Origin: JBBATK01 sp040398805
GTDB lineage: Bacteria; Bacteroidota; Ignavibacteria; Kapaibacteriales; NICIL-2
Reading direction: 5' to 3'
NCBI GenBank assembly: GCA_040398805.1
Contig: JBBATK010000004.1
Span: 1 to 64,000 of the forward strand
DNA length: 64,000 nucleotides
Both the position numbers and the translations under genes were made by a program. The notes beneath the pieces are model-generated. The model had not been told where the DNA came from, ran no database searches, and saw nothing but the letters and a program-made list of their open reading frames with translations. Each line of letters opens with the position of its first letter. Within the stretch, counting starts at the first letter, position 1. This document shows, piece after piece, positions 33,588-41,703 of this stretch.

Positions 33588-35278
33588 GGTTGCACGAGAA
33601 ACGTTCCGGTGGCACGCGTCGAGGAGCTCTCCACGACATAGACGTACACACCCGATGAAAGACCTTGCGGCAGCGATGACCACGAAACCACGCGCGACCT
33701 GCTTGCGGCATCAAGAGCGACGTCCCGTTCCTCCGATGTCAGCACGACACCGTCCGGCGTCAACACCGTCAGGACGACCTTCATCTCATCGGCCATGGCA
33801 TCAGGGACGGGGAACCACATGGGTACGCCGTCCTTCAGGAGGAATGGCTGCGGAAAGGGCTTCGCGTCGGATCTCAGCGCGAACCCGTTGCTGAAGAACA
33901 AGGTGTCTGCTGCGGTCACCCCCGCCGGTTCCTTGAGTTCGTAATAATAACCGGTCGAACCGAGCGGCAGGAAACCCGTCTGCGGAGTATTCGTCACCGT
34001 GAACGAGACAGTGGCCGAACGAATCGACGAGCTGGTAACGGAGTACAGAAGGTCCACCGTATCCGTGGAACGTCCTTGCCGCGGAGGAAGGACGCATCGA
34101 AGCAGACGGAACTGGTAGGGAGCCACGCTGACGGATGTGCTCAGGGACGGCTCGGTGAACGTGCACGCCACGTTGTTGAACGGTTCGAGAAGCGGCATGG
34201 CGGCGGCATTGGAGAAGGGCTGAGCGACGCGATCGGTACGATATCCTGTGGCGTAGAGAAGCGGCAGGCAGGATGTCCACTCACGCGAAAGCGATGTACC
34301 AGAGCGGACGCACGCGCTGTCCAAAGCGTGCAGGGCATCGATGTCTCCGGACTCGTCCCGCAGGCAGTTGCCAAGCAGTTCCCACATCCCGCGCACCAAC
34401 GAATCCTTCCCTCGCTCCTGCAGGAATTGAAAAAAGAACGCATGTGCATACCCCGCCGAACGGGCATTGTCCTTGTCGGTCCAATACCTCGTGTCGGTGG
34501 ACAGGAATAACGGCTTCATGTATTGCAGATAGTCCGTGCTCTCCGGGAACAGTCGATGCTCCATCCATACGCCGGTCATCTCGTTGATCATGGACGAAGG
34601 AATGTCCGATGCGTACGCATACTGGATCATATGATGGAACTCGTGGGCGATGGTGACTTTGAGCGCAAGCATGCCCGTATCCCGATATACGCGCCGACGC
34701 TTGTTTCCCTCCGTCACGGAGTCCGTGACACTGTAGTTGTTGTCCAGCACAAGAAAGGCAGCGGTGCGCAGACGTTGCGGATCGCATGTTTGCGGACGTC
34801 CGTCCACGGGATAGGTCAGACCGTAGTATCCGCTCATCGCCACTCCGTCGATCACCGCACCCGGTTCATTGCCGATTTCCATCACATACACATCCCATGC
34901 CGTCGTGTCGCTCAGGTACCGCAATGGTTGGCGGTAGCCCATGTCGTTCACTTCCACGCGGTAGGCATGCTCAAGGTAATGACACACCGAATCGATGTAA
35001 TCGGGAGTTCCGTTCGCATTCGCATCCGTCGGTGCTACGGCGTGTATTCCTCCGGCGGAATACTGCACGCGGAAATGCCGTTCCGACGACATGACGAAGG
35101 TATCGAGGACGGGTCGCGTGGTGGAGAGGATCGCTCGGGTACGCGGGTCCATCCGCTGAACGGGTGACGGTAAGCAGGATTTACGTGTGGCGAAATCCTG
35201 AGCGCGGACATCGGTACCGATGACGACGGTGAGGAGAAGGGTCAGAAGGACGGGAAGGGGGGAGCGGTTTGCGGTCAC
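33584..35278 (-). CDS. Secreted zinc metalloprotease-like protein with HExxH motif
   Basis: A 564-residue exported protein. The signal peptide is MTANRSPLPVLLTLLLTVVI, cut near DVRAQ. The zinc-binding HExxH is in TIAHEFHHMIQYAYA (about 206-220), preceded by DYIDSVCHYLEHAYRVEVN and followed by NEMTGVWMEHRLFPESTDY, where the second Glu ligand could lie. This architecture matches MXAN_6640-like putative peptidases, secreted proteins of myxobacteria and Bacteroidota. The C-terminus (KPFPQPFLLKDGVPMW to GVYVYVVESSSTRATGTFLV) resembles a T9SS type A sorting or FlgD-like domain, so PorQ-dependent export is possible. It overlaps the ABC ATPase start and lies 15 bases after the preceding gene. Confidence 0.82.
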   Translation of the reverse strand: MTANRSPLPVLLTLLLTVVIGTDVRAQDFATRKSCLPSPVQRMDPRTRAILSTTRPVLDTFVMSSERHFRVQYSAGGIHAVAPTDANANGTPDYIDSVCHYLEHAYRVEVNDMGYRQPLRYLSDTTAWDVYVMEIGNEPGAVIDGVAMSGYYGLTYPVDGRPQTCDPQRLRTAAFLVLDNNYSVTDSVTEGNKRRRVYRDTGMLALKVTIAHEFHHMIQYAYASDIPSSMINEMTGVWMEHRLFPESTDYLQYMKPLFLSTDTRYWTDKDNARSAGYAHAFFFQFLQERGKDSLVRGMWELLGNCLRDESGDIDALHALDSACVRSGTSLSREWTSCLPLLYATGYRTDRVAQPFSNAAAMPLLEPFNNVACTFTEPSLSTSVSVAPYQFRLLRCVLPPRQGRSTDTVDLLYSVTSSSIRSATVSFTVTNTPQTGFLPLGSTGYYYELKEPAGVTAADTLFFSNGFALRSDAKPFPQPFLLKDGVPMWFPVPDAMADEMKVVLTVLTPDGVVLTSEERDVALDAASRSRVVSWSSLPQGLSSGVYVYVVESSSTRATGTFLVQP

Positions 35279-35293
35279 AAGTGTGGACCTTGA

Positions 35294-35731
35294 CTACTTG
35301 AACATCTCTTTGATCATGCCCCAGGTGCGGCGCACGCTGCTAACATTGTGCACAAGGGAAGAGACGGAAGAATAGGAAATGGAGTTGTCGGTTCCGATCA
35401 CTTTGATACGATAGGAATAACTGCGTCCGGCCACTTTCTGCTGGGTATCGCCGCCTTTAAGCAGCACATCGGGATCGGTGAACCGGTACACCTGATACGC
35501 CCCGCGCGGTTCGACGACGCCGACCGAACGATAGGTCTGGCCGTCCGTGGAGCGCTCCACTTCGAAGCGGGCGACCGCACGCTCCGTGGTGCATACCCAC
35601 TCGATGGACACGCTGTTACCGTCCGCCTTCGTCGTGAAATACTCCATACTGACGTCTGCCGCGAAAACGGAGACCGTCAGAAAGACGCACATCATGAGTG
35701 CGAAACACCGTATGGAGTGGAAGACTGTCAT
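35294..35731 (-). CDS. Small secreted fibronectin-III-like protein
   Basis: A 145-residue exported protein. The N-terminus MTVFHSIRCFALMMCVFLTV is a signal peptide, cut near FAADV. The mature part is a single beta-sandwich of the FnIII type (VSIEWVCTTERAVARFEVER, VYRFTDPDVLLKGGDTQQKV, YSYRIKVIGTDNSISYSSV). It lies 15 bases upstream of the metalloprotease gene, the first gene of the unit. The start at 35731 is only 4 bases after a promoter-like element, so a leaderless transcript or the internal Met at about residue 13 should be considered. Confidence 0.75.
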   Translation of the reverse strand: MTVFHSIRCFALMMCVFLTVSVFAADVSMEYFTTKADGNSVSIEWVCTTERAVARFEVERSTDGQTYRSVGVVEPRGAYQVYRFTDPDVLLKGGDTQQKVAGRSYSYRIKVIGTDNSISYSSVSSLVHNVSSVRRTWGMIKEMFK

Positions 35732-35735
35732 GGGG

Positions 35736-35743
35736 CAAAGTTA
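35736..35743 (-). promoter_or_regulatory. Putative -7 element of FnIII/protease/ABC/phosphatase operon
   Basis: TAACTTTG on the minus strand (then C), a perfect TAnnTTTG. It is only 4 bases before the annotated start at 35731. Confidence 0.45.
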
Positions 35744-35796
35744 CGCGTGGGGCGATGACGGGCGCAAGCAAAATATTCGTGATTTTGCGCAGGAAA

Positions 35797-36873
35797 ATGG
35801 CGCGAACAACGGATTATATCATCGTCGGGGCGGGCCTGGCCGGAACGACGCTGGCAAAGGAACTCATCGGCCGCGGACGCAGCGTCGTCGTGATCGATAA
35901 CGGTGCGCGCTCGTCGTCCATGGTAGCGGGCGGACTCATGAATCCGCTGACAGGAAAACGACTGGTCTACGACGAGTCGTTCGCGGAAAAATACCGCCGA
36001 GCCGTCCGCGCGTACGAAGATATTCCCGGGGCGCTCAGGACCCTTCCCATCGTGAGGGTCCTGAGTGACGATACCGAGATCCGGTCGTGGAACAAAAAGG
36101 AATCGCTCTTCCGTTCGGACTATCGGATAACCTCTACCGATCATGCGGAAGCATCGCGCATCGTCCCCCTCTTGAATCCCGCTTACAAGCACTCCATTGC
36201 CGTCCTCATACCCGAAGCCGGACATCTGCAGACGGCAGCGGTCATCGAAGCGCGAAAAGCGTGGCTGCGCGAACAGGACGCGCTCGTCGTCTCGCAGGCG
36301 GATGTGCATGCATGGGACCCCGCATCGCATACCCTCGCCGGCATCGACGCCGGACGCGTCGTGCTCTGCGAGGGGTGGCATCTTTCCACGAACTCCGCGT
36401 TCTCCCGCATTCCCACGATGTGTGCCAAAGGTCAATTGCTTACCGTTCACATTCCCGAGCACCCGACCATCGATGCGATCTGCATCCATCGCGGACGGTT
36501 TCTCGTGCCCTTGGGGGATCACCTGTATCGCTACGGAGCCACCTACGAGTGGAACGACATCAACGAGGACGTTCTTCCATCCACGACGGAGTTCCTTCTC
36601 GAGGGTTTGCAGGACATGGTTTCCTGCCATGTCACCGTCGTCCGCGCCGATGCAGGTATCCGGCCCATCATCCGAGATCTTGCGCCCGTTCTCGGCGTGC
36701 ACCCGGATCATCCGCATGTGGGGATATTCAACGGCATGGGATCGAAAGGTGCCTTGCTCGCACCGACGCTCGCACCCATGCTTGCCGATCATCTCGAGAA
36801 CGGTGATTCCATTCCGCCGGCATATTCGCTCAAACGATTCTCGCAAACGATTCACACCAACGATACACCATGA
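35797..36873 (+). CDS. FAD-dependent oxidoreductase (DAO family)
   Basis: A 358-residue flavoprotein of the D-amino-acid oxidase/glycine oxidase superfamily. The start at 35797 (MARTTDYIIVGAGLAGTTLA) puts the Rossmann GxGxxG FAD motif near the N-terminus; the ATG at 35698 would add 33 odd residues. The DINxG-like VVVIDNGARSSSMVAGGLMN, the NPLTGKRLVYDESFAEKYRR segment and the C-terminal IRPIIRDLAPVLGVHPDHPH and GMGSKGALLAPTLAP are characteristic. The substrate is not clear, perhaps an amino acid or sarcosine-like compound. It overlaps the following methyltransferase by ATGA, so they are coupled. Confidence 0.85.
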   Translation: MARTTDYIIVGAGLAGTTLAKELIGRGRSVVVIDNGARSSSMVAGGLMNPLTGKRLVYDESFAEKYRRAVRAYEDIPGALRTLPIVRVLSDDTEIRSWNKKESLFRSDYRITSTDHAEASRIVPLLNPAYKHSIAVLIPEAGHLQTAAVIEARKAWLREQDALVVSQADVHAWDPASHTLAGIDAGRVVLCEGWHLSTNSAFSRIPTMCAKGQLLTVHIPEHPTIDAICIHRGRFLVPLGDHLYRYGATYEWNDINEDVLPSTTEFLLEGLQDMVSCHVTVVRADAGIRPIIRDLAPVLGVHPDHPHVGIFNGMGSKGALLAPTLAPMLADHLENGDSIPPAYSLKRFSQTIHTNDTP

Positions 36874-37451
36874 ACCGATCTGGAGAACTCTGGAATGCCG
36901 TGGACTTCTCCCACGCGGTCCTACGACGATTCCTCAAACCCGATGCGCAGGTCGTTGACGCCACTGCCGGCAACGGCTACGATACGGTCTTCCTGCTGGA
37001 TCTGCTCGGCGACCACGGACGCGTCCTTGCCCTCGACATCCAGGAGCAGGCGGTGTCCGCAACCCGCACCCGCATCGCGTCCCATCCTCGCTCGTCACAG
37101 GCGGAGGTGGTACGCGCTTCCCATGCACACCTCGGCCAACTCTTGCGAGAGCGCTCATGGACGACCATCGACGGCGCAGTGATGAACTGCGGGTATCTGC
37201 CCGGAGGCGATAAGACGATACGGACGGAATGTCTGTCGACCGTTGACGCTCTGCATGCCCTGGTCTCCGTCCTCGATCGCGGCGGCATCGTGTGCGTGGT
37301 GTGCTATACAGGACATGACGGGGGCAGTGAAGAGCGGGATGCAGTGCGGGATTTTTGTGAATCTCTATCGAAGGACCGTTTCCGCTGCGGGTACTACACG
37401 AACCCCGGTCGGCTGAATGCACCGGAGTGTTTCTGCATCGAACACCGGTAG
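36870..37451 (+). CDS. SAM-dependent methyltransferase, YtqB/rRNA-type
   Basis: A 193-residue class I methyltransferase resembling the YtqB family of putative rRNA or tRNA methyltransferases. The start overlaps the FAD oxidoreductase stop. The SAM motif is VVDATAGNGYDTVFLLDLLG (about 29-48), then VLALDIQEQAVSATRTRI, DGAVMNCGYLPGGDKTIRT and SVLDRGGIVCVVCYTGHDGG; the NxGYLPGGDK signature is diagnostic of this family. The terminal part (CGYYTNPGRLNAPECFCIEH) matches its C-terminus. Confidence 0.9.
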   Translation: MNRSGELWNAVDFSHAVLRRFLKPDAQVVDATAGNGYDTVFLLDLLGDHGRVLALDIQEQAVSATRTRIASHPRSSQAEVVRASHAHLGQLLRERSWTTIDGAVMNCGYLPGGDKTIRTECLSTVDALHALVSVLDRGGIVCVVCYTGHDGGSEERDAVRDFCESLSKDRFRCGYYTNPGRLNAPECFCIEHR

Positions 37452-37526
37452 GACAGGGAATAGGGAGACGAGGATGGACGTGCGTGCACTGATCGCGAAG
37501 CGGAACAGGACTTGGTGGACAGGGAC

Positions 37527-37775
37527 CTACTCGACGATGATCTCGTACGGCGACAGCAATTCGTCGATGACCAGGGGAAGGGGACCGAAGCGGGTACTGA
37601 GCATGGTCGATTCGGTAGGTTCATCGGCATGTTCCGTGACAGCTTCTTTCTTCATGGATTGGATCCACGAGTAGAGGGACGGCGAGACGCTCACGGTCGC
37701 GGGCGCGTGACCGTGTTTGTCGGCGAAGCGCTCCACGGCGGAGTACACTTCCTCGTATGCGTCGAAATAATCCAT
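37527..37775 (-). CDS. Small acidic hypothetical protein
   Basis: An 82-residue open frame (MDYFDAYEEVYSAVERFADK onward), codon use like the neighbours and an amphipathic, evenly mixed amino-acid composition. It has no close relative I recognise and no catalytic motif; the C-terminal PLPLVIDELLSPYEIIVE is strand-like. It is convergent with the methyltransferase, 75 bases away. It could be a real conserved small protein or a chance frame. Confidence 0.5.
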   Translation of the reverse strand: MDYFDAYEEVYSAVERFADKHGHAPATVSVSPSLYSWIQSMKKEAVTEHADEPTESTMLSTRFGPLPLVIDELLSPYEIIVE

Positions 37776-37939
37776 CGTCGTGTGTCTGTGATAGCTGATG
37801 CAAATAACCCAACTTCCCCCGTTCCAGCAAACTATTCGTTGCCCGATTCTCTCTGAGCTGAACAGAACGCGGGGAAGAACGAACGATCGACCTGCGTCTT
37901 CAGCGGATAATCATGTCTGGCGGGCCAAGCCACACGACC

Positions 37940-37947
37940 TATTTTTG
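37940..37947 (+). promoter_or_regulatory. Putative -7 element of HAD phosphatase gene
   Basis: TATTTTTG, 98 bases before the ATG at 38046, within a 270-base intergenic region (37776-38045) in which nothing else is recognised. Confidence 0.35.
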
Positions 37948-38045
37948 AGCTTATCCGGTGCGATAAACAGTCCTGGCACCCGTCTTTATCGTTCATTCTT
38001 GTCACCACGTTCCTCAAAAACGGCACCCACACCCCACCTTTACCC

Positions 38046-38795
38046 ATGATCGATTGGACTCTTGTCAAATCCGTTTTCTTCGACCTTGATAACACCCTCA
38101 TCGACCATACGGGTGCGGAGGAACGAGCGTTCCTCCATTGTTACGACCACTGCGGACTGAACGCGGGGCGCCATGAGGTGAACGAGCTACTGTCGATGTA
38201 CAGGACGATCAACAACGAGCTATGGGCGGCCTATCGCCGCGGCGAGGTCACCACGGATGTGGTCCGCCGCGAGCGTTTCCGGCGGATCCTCGACCTGCAG
38301 TTCGATGGACATGCCACGGCGAAGTCGCCCGATGAGGTTTCCGAGACGTACCTGCATGCATACGACACGGCGTCCGTGCCGCTCGAGGGCGCGGTAGACG
38401 CCATATCCCTGACGAAGCGGCATTCCGGATTCATCGGCGTGATCACCAACGGATTCCCGCGGCAGGTGACACGGAAACTCGAACATCAGGGATGGACCGC
38501 TACCTTCGACGTCATCACCATTTCGTCGCTCATCGGTGTGGCGAAGCCGCATCCCGACGTCTTCAAAGCGGCGCTTGCAACGAGGGAGCATCATCCTTCC
38601 CACGCGGTGTACATCGGTGACAACTATGAGGCCGATGTGCTCGGCGCGTCGAAGGCGCAGTGGAAGACCGTGTATTTGCGGAATGCGCATGACCATCCTG
38701 AACGCGAAGGCGATGCCGACATGGTCATCGATTCCTTGTGCGATCTTCACGATCACCTTCGACTCCTGACACCGATGACGAGGGAGGCACGATGA
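38046..38795 (+). CDS. HAD-family hydrolase, YjjG-type pyrimidine nucleotidase-like
   Basis: A 249-residue cytoplasmic phosphatase with a cap domain. The HAD motifs are all present: motif I VFFDLDNTLIDH (nucleophile Asp about residue 12), motif II VITNGFP (Thr), motif III Lys in VAKPHPDVFKAAL, and motif IV YIGDNYEADVLGA. The arrangement with DLDNTL and IGDNYEADV is that of non-canonical pyrimidine nucleotidases such as YjjG. Its stop overlaps the NifU-domain gene (ATGA). Confidence 0.9.
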   Translation: MIDWTLVKSVFFDLDNTLIDHTGAEERAFLHCYDHCGLNAGRHEVNELLSMYRTINNELWAAYRRGEVTTDVVRRERFRRILDLQFDGHATAKSPDEVSETYLHAYDTASVPLEGAVDAISLTKRHSGFIGVITNGFPRQVTRKLEHQGWTATFDVITISSLIGVAKPHPDVFKAALATREHHPSHAVYIGDNYEADVLGASKAQWKTVYLRNAHDHPEREGDADMVIDSLCDLHDHLRLLTPMTREAR

Positions 38796-39064
38796 GGGAA
38801 GGGATGACGGAAACAGCGCATGCAGAAGACGTGATCAAGCGGCTGCTCGACGAACAGGTACGACCCTACGTGGCATCCCACGGCGGGGAGCTTGTCTATG
38901 CGGGATTCTCCAACGGCGTCGTGTACGTGTATCTGCGAGGTGCATGCGAGCGATGTTCCGCAATGAATGTCACGCTTAGGTTCGGAATCGAGAGGATCGT
39001 GCGCCGCGGCTGCGCAGACGTGGACCGCGTGGAGCTGGCTAGCGACCCTGATGCTTCGTGTTAA
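38792..39064 (+). CDS. NifU C-terminal-domain protein (Nfu-like Fe-S carrier)
   Basis: A 90-residue protein with the NifU-like domain that binds and hands on iron-sulfur clusters. The start at 38792 (MREGMTETAHAEDVIKRLL) overlaps the HAD stop by ATGA. The CxxC is in YLRGACERCSAMNVTLRFGI, followed by the usual IERIV helix; the stretch YVASHGGELVYAGFSNG is the family's N-terminal core. Its 3' end overlaps the convergent DUF1460 gene by 26 bases. Confidence 0.85.
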   Translation: MREGMTETAHAEDVIKRLLDEQVRPYVASHGGELVYAGFSNGVVYVYLRGACERCSAMNVTLRFGIERIVRRGCADVDRVELASDPDASC

Positions 39065-39992
39065 GGGGTAGCGGTCGGAGCACGGTGATGCCCGTATTCG
39101 TCGGCACCGTGGCGAGCACGTCGGAAATGGCGGCGTCGAGAACCACTTTCTTTTTCGCGGACGAGGCATGCAGAAAGTGCGCCACGCCGTCGGGCGACCG
39201 ATAGATCATCCCCGTGTGCGAATAGTCGAGTCCCGCTTTGCTCGTCGTGATCGCGATGATATCCCCCGAACGCAAGTCCTTTTCTATTCCGGCCACGTTG
39301 TCCTTCGGTATGTACCAGTGCCGCCGTGCCGACAGGGTTCGCTCTTGAGCGGCGATGACATCGACGAGTGAGGGATCGCGCTGCAGCGCCTTGTAGTACT
39401 TCGGATTCTTCGACATGAAGTCCACGTGCAAAGGGAACGCGACACCGCCTAATCGTCGCGTGATGTTATCGACGACGTCCTTCTCGACATTATTCGTGAT
39501 CCAGTCTCCCGTGTAATGCAGTCTCGACGTATATCCGGCGATCTTCCCGTTACGGTAGCGCGTCCATTCAACGGATTCCTTCATGGCTGCCAAGTCATGC
39601 TTGCCGGCTTTCACGCACCGGGCGAAGGCCAGCATGTTTTCGAAGAAGGTCACACAATCCAGAGCGGTCAGGTTGACCACGCAGCGTTCCGGACCCTCGC
39701 CCTCGAGCGTTCCGCCCACATACGGCGTATCCACGAACGTTCGTCCCGCGCGGGCCATGATCTCACCGATCTCCAGTTTTCTCCACTCCTCGCGCTCGGC
39801 GATCGCAAAGAGATTCTCGGCTACCGCCTCGGAGGCATCACGGGTGTCCTTCACGGCGCTGTCCGCACTCCGTGGTGTTCCGGGAACGGCACGGACGTGG
39901 CCGAGCGGCTTCGCCGTCGAGAGCGGGACGATACCGATGGTGGACGAGACCGTGAGGCAGAGACTGATGAGTGACGAGGCGCGGAAGGTCAT
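39039..39992 (-). CDS. DUF1460 family, N-acetylmuramoyl-L-alanine amidase-like exported protein
   Basis: A 317-residue exported protein, NlpC/P60-related cysteine amidase fold of the DUF1460 type, likely acting on peptidoglycan in the periplasm. The signal peptide is MTFRASSLISLCLTVSSTIG. The catalytic Cys is in TALDCVTFFENMLAFARC and the catalytic His in LDYSHTGMIYRSPDGVAHF, and VAHFLHASSAKKKVVLD is conserved. RTFVDTPYVGGTLEG opens the catalytic domain. It overlaps the Nfu gene end to end by 26 bases, so the two transcripts are antisense there. Confidence 0.85.
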   Translation of the reverse strand: MTFRASSLISLCLTVSSTIGIVPLSTAKPLGHVRAVPGTPRSADSAVKDTRDASEAVAENLFAIAEREEWRKLEIGEIMARAGRTFVDTPYVGGTLEGEGPERCVVNLTALDCVTFFENMLAFARCVKAGKHDLAAMKESVEWTRYRNGKIAGYTSRLHYTGDWITNNVEKDVVDNITRRLGGVAFPLHVDFMSKNPKYYKALQRDPSLVDVIAAQERTLSARRHWYIPKDNVAGIEKDLRSGDIIAITTSKAGLDYSHTGMIYRSPDGVAHFLHASSAKKKVVLDAAISDVLATVPTNTGITVLRPLPLNTKHQGR

Positions 39993-40030
39993 ATGGTCTG
40001 CGGTAAATGGATGATGATCACGAGCGCAGT

Positions 40031-40038
40031 CGAAAATA
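40031..40038 (-). promoter_or_regulatory. Putative -7 element of DUF1460 gene
   Basis: TATTTTCG on the minus strand, 38 bases before the start at 39992. Confidence 0.3.
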
Positions 40039-40120
40039 GGGATTGACGGCCTTTGCCATTCCCTGAGGGCGCGACGTCACGGGGCTGCGCCATCCTATGG
40101 ATGCAAACAGGTCCGACCCG

Positions 40121-40128
40121 TATCTTCG
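40121..40128 (+). promoter_or_regulatory. Putative -7 element of accC
   Basis: TATCTTCG, 47 bases before the GTG start at 40176. Confidence 0.3.
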
Positions 40129-40175
40129 TGGCGATGAGTCGTCGTTCTACCTCCCCTTAACGAAGGAACTGGATC

Positions 40176-41609
40176 GTGTTTAGAAAAGTCCTCATAGCCA
40201 ATCGTGGAGAAATCGCTCTTCGCATTCTTCGTACGTGCCGTCGCATGGGCATTGCCACCGTCGCCGTGTATTCAGACGCCGACATGCACTCACCGCATGT
40301 CCGCGAAGCGGACGAAGCGATTGCGATCGGAGGGTTCACGCCGCGCGAGAGTTATCTCGTCATGGACAAGATCCTGGACGCCATACGGACAAGCGGTGCG
40401 GATGCCGTCCATCCGGGATACGGGTTCCTCTCGGAGAACGACGAGTTCGCCCGGCGCGTCATCGACGCCGGCTGTGTGTTCATCGGCCCGACTCCCGAGG
40501 CGATCGATGCCTTGGGTGACAAGACCGCTGCTCGTGAATTGGCCATCGCGCACGACGTGCCCATCGCACCGGGGTCGCCCGGAGCCATCGCATCGTACGA
40601 CGAGGTGAAGGAGCTCGCCTCGCGCATCGGATATCCTGTTCTTGTCAAAGCCGCCGCCGGTGGTGGCGGTAAGGGCATGCGTGCGGTCATGAGCCAGGAT
40701 GAGCTGCGTGAAGGATTGGCCGCCGCACAGGGCGAGGCGTTGACGTCGTTCAACGACGACCGGGTCTTCGTGGAGAAGTACGTGCTCAACCCCCGTCACA
40801 TCGAAATCCAGATCCTTGCCGATCATCATGGCAACGTGCTCTATTTCCCAGAGCGCGAATGCTCCATCCAACGTCGCCATCAGAAAGTCGTCGAAGAATC
40901 GCCGTCCACCGCCATTACTCCGGACCTGCGTCGCAAGATGGGCGAGGCGGGAGCGCGGCTTGTTCGTGCCGCGGGATATACCAATGCGGGGACCATCGAG
41001 TTCCTTCTCGACGAAGACGGCTCGTTCTACTTCATGGAGGTCAATACGCGTCTGCAGGTGGAGCATCCGGTCACCGAGATGATCAGCGGCGTGGACTTCG
41101 TCGAGCAGCAGTTGCGTATCGCCTTCGGCGAACCCTTGACCATCACTCAGGAGGATATCGCCGAGCCCAAGGGACACGCCATCGAATGTCGGATATGCGC
41201 GGAAGATGTCTACAACGCCTTCCTGCCGGATACGGGAGTGGTGGATTTCCTTGAGCTCCCCGAGTCAGAGGGGATACGATATGATGCAGGACTGTATGTG
41301 GGATACGAGGTATCGGTTCACTACGACCCCATGGTGGCCAAACTCATCTGTCATGGCGCTACGCGTGAAGAAGCGATCGAGAAGACCCTCTGGGCGCTGG
41401 ACCGCATCGTTCTGAGCGGATTCAAGACCACCGTGCCTTTCTGCAGGGAGGTCGTGGACTCCGTGCAGTTCCGAAGCGGAGAGTACTCCACTCGCTATGT
41501 GGAGCGCCATTGGGACGAGTCGAGCATAGCGCGCCGGACGAATCTCTTGTCCGCCATTGCCGCGGCCTCCTTCCATGACCATGTCGTGCGAAGGGTTCCG
41601 AAAAACTAA
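40176..41609 (+). CDS. accC: Biotin carboxylase (AccC-like)
   Basis: ATP-dependent carboxylation of the biotin carrier for acetyl-CoA (or propionyl-CoA) carboxylase. GTG start, with AAGGAA 7 bases upstream; MFRKVLIANRGEIALRILRT is the family N-terminus. The 477-residue protein has VKAAAGGGGKGMRAVMSQDE, HIEIQILADHHGN, RECSIQRRHQKVVEESPS and FYFMEVNTRLQVEHPVTEM, with the catalytic Glu, Lys and Arg residues intact. No biotin carrier (accB) or carboxyltransferase gene is adjacent, so the acceptor is not fixed by context. C-terminal length is slightly longer than E. coli AccC (449). Confidence 0.93.
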   Translation: MFRKVLIANRGEIALRILRTCRRMGIATVAVYSDADMHSPHVREADEAIAIGGFTPRESYLVMDKILDAIRTSGADAVHPGYGFLSENDEFARRVIDAGCVFIGPTPEAIDALGDKTAARELAIAHDVPIAPGSPGAIASYDEVKELASRIGYPVLVKAAAGGGGKGMRAVMSQDELREGLAAAQGEALTSFNDDRVFVEKYVLNPRHIEIQILADHHGNVLYFPERECSIQRRHQKVVEESPSTAITPDLRRKMGEAGARLVRAAGYTNAGTIEFLLDEDGSFYFMEVNTRLQVEHPVTEMISGVDFVEQQLRIAFGEPLTITQEDIAEPKGHAIECRICAEDVYNAFLPDTGVVDFLELPESEGIRYDAGLYVGYEVSVHYDPMVAKLICHGATREEAIEKTLWALDRIVLSGFKTTVPFCREVVDSVQFRSGEYSTRYVERHWDESSIARRTNLLSAIAAASFHDHVVRRVPKN

Positions 41610-41703
41610 GCATCGCACCACGTCAACATGGGGCAACCGTCGGGTGGTGGAACATGGTCGAGGAACAACGATTTTGTCAACGTCACACAAAGGGGAGTGA
41701 GTC

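Noticed and set aside
37798..37808. Promoter-like element for the small protein at 37527-37775
   Set aside because: On the minus strand TTATTTGC is one base off the pattern and does not fit the TAnnTT spacing.
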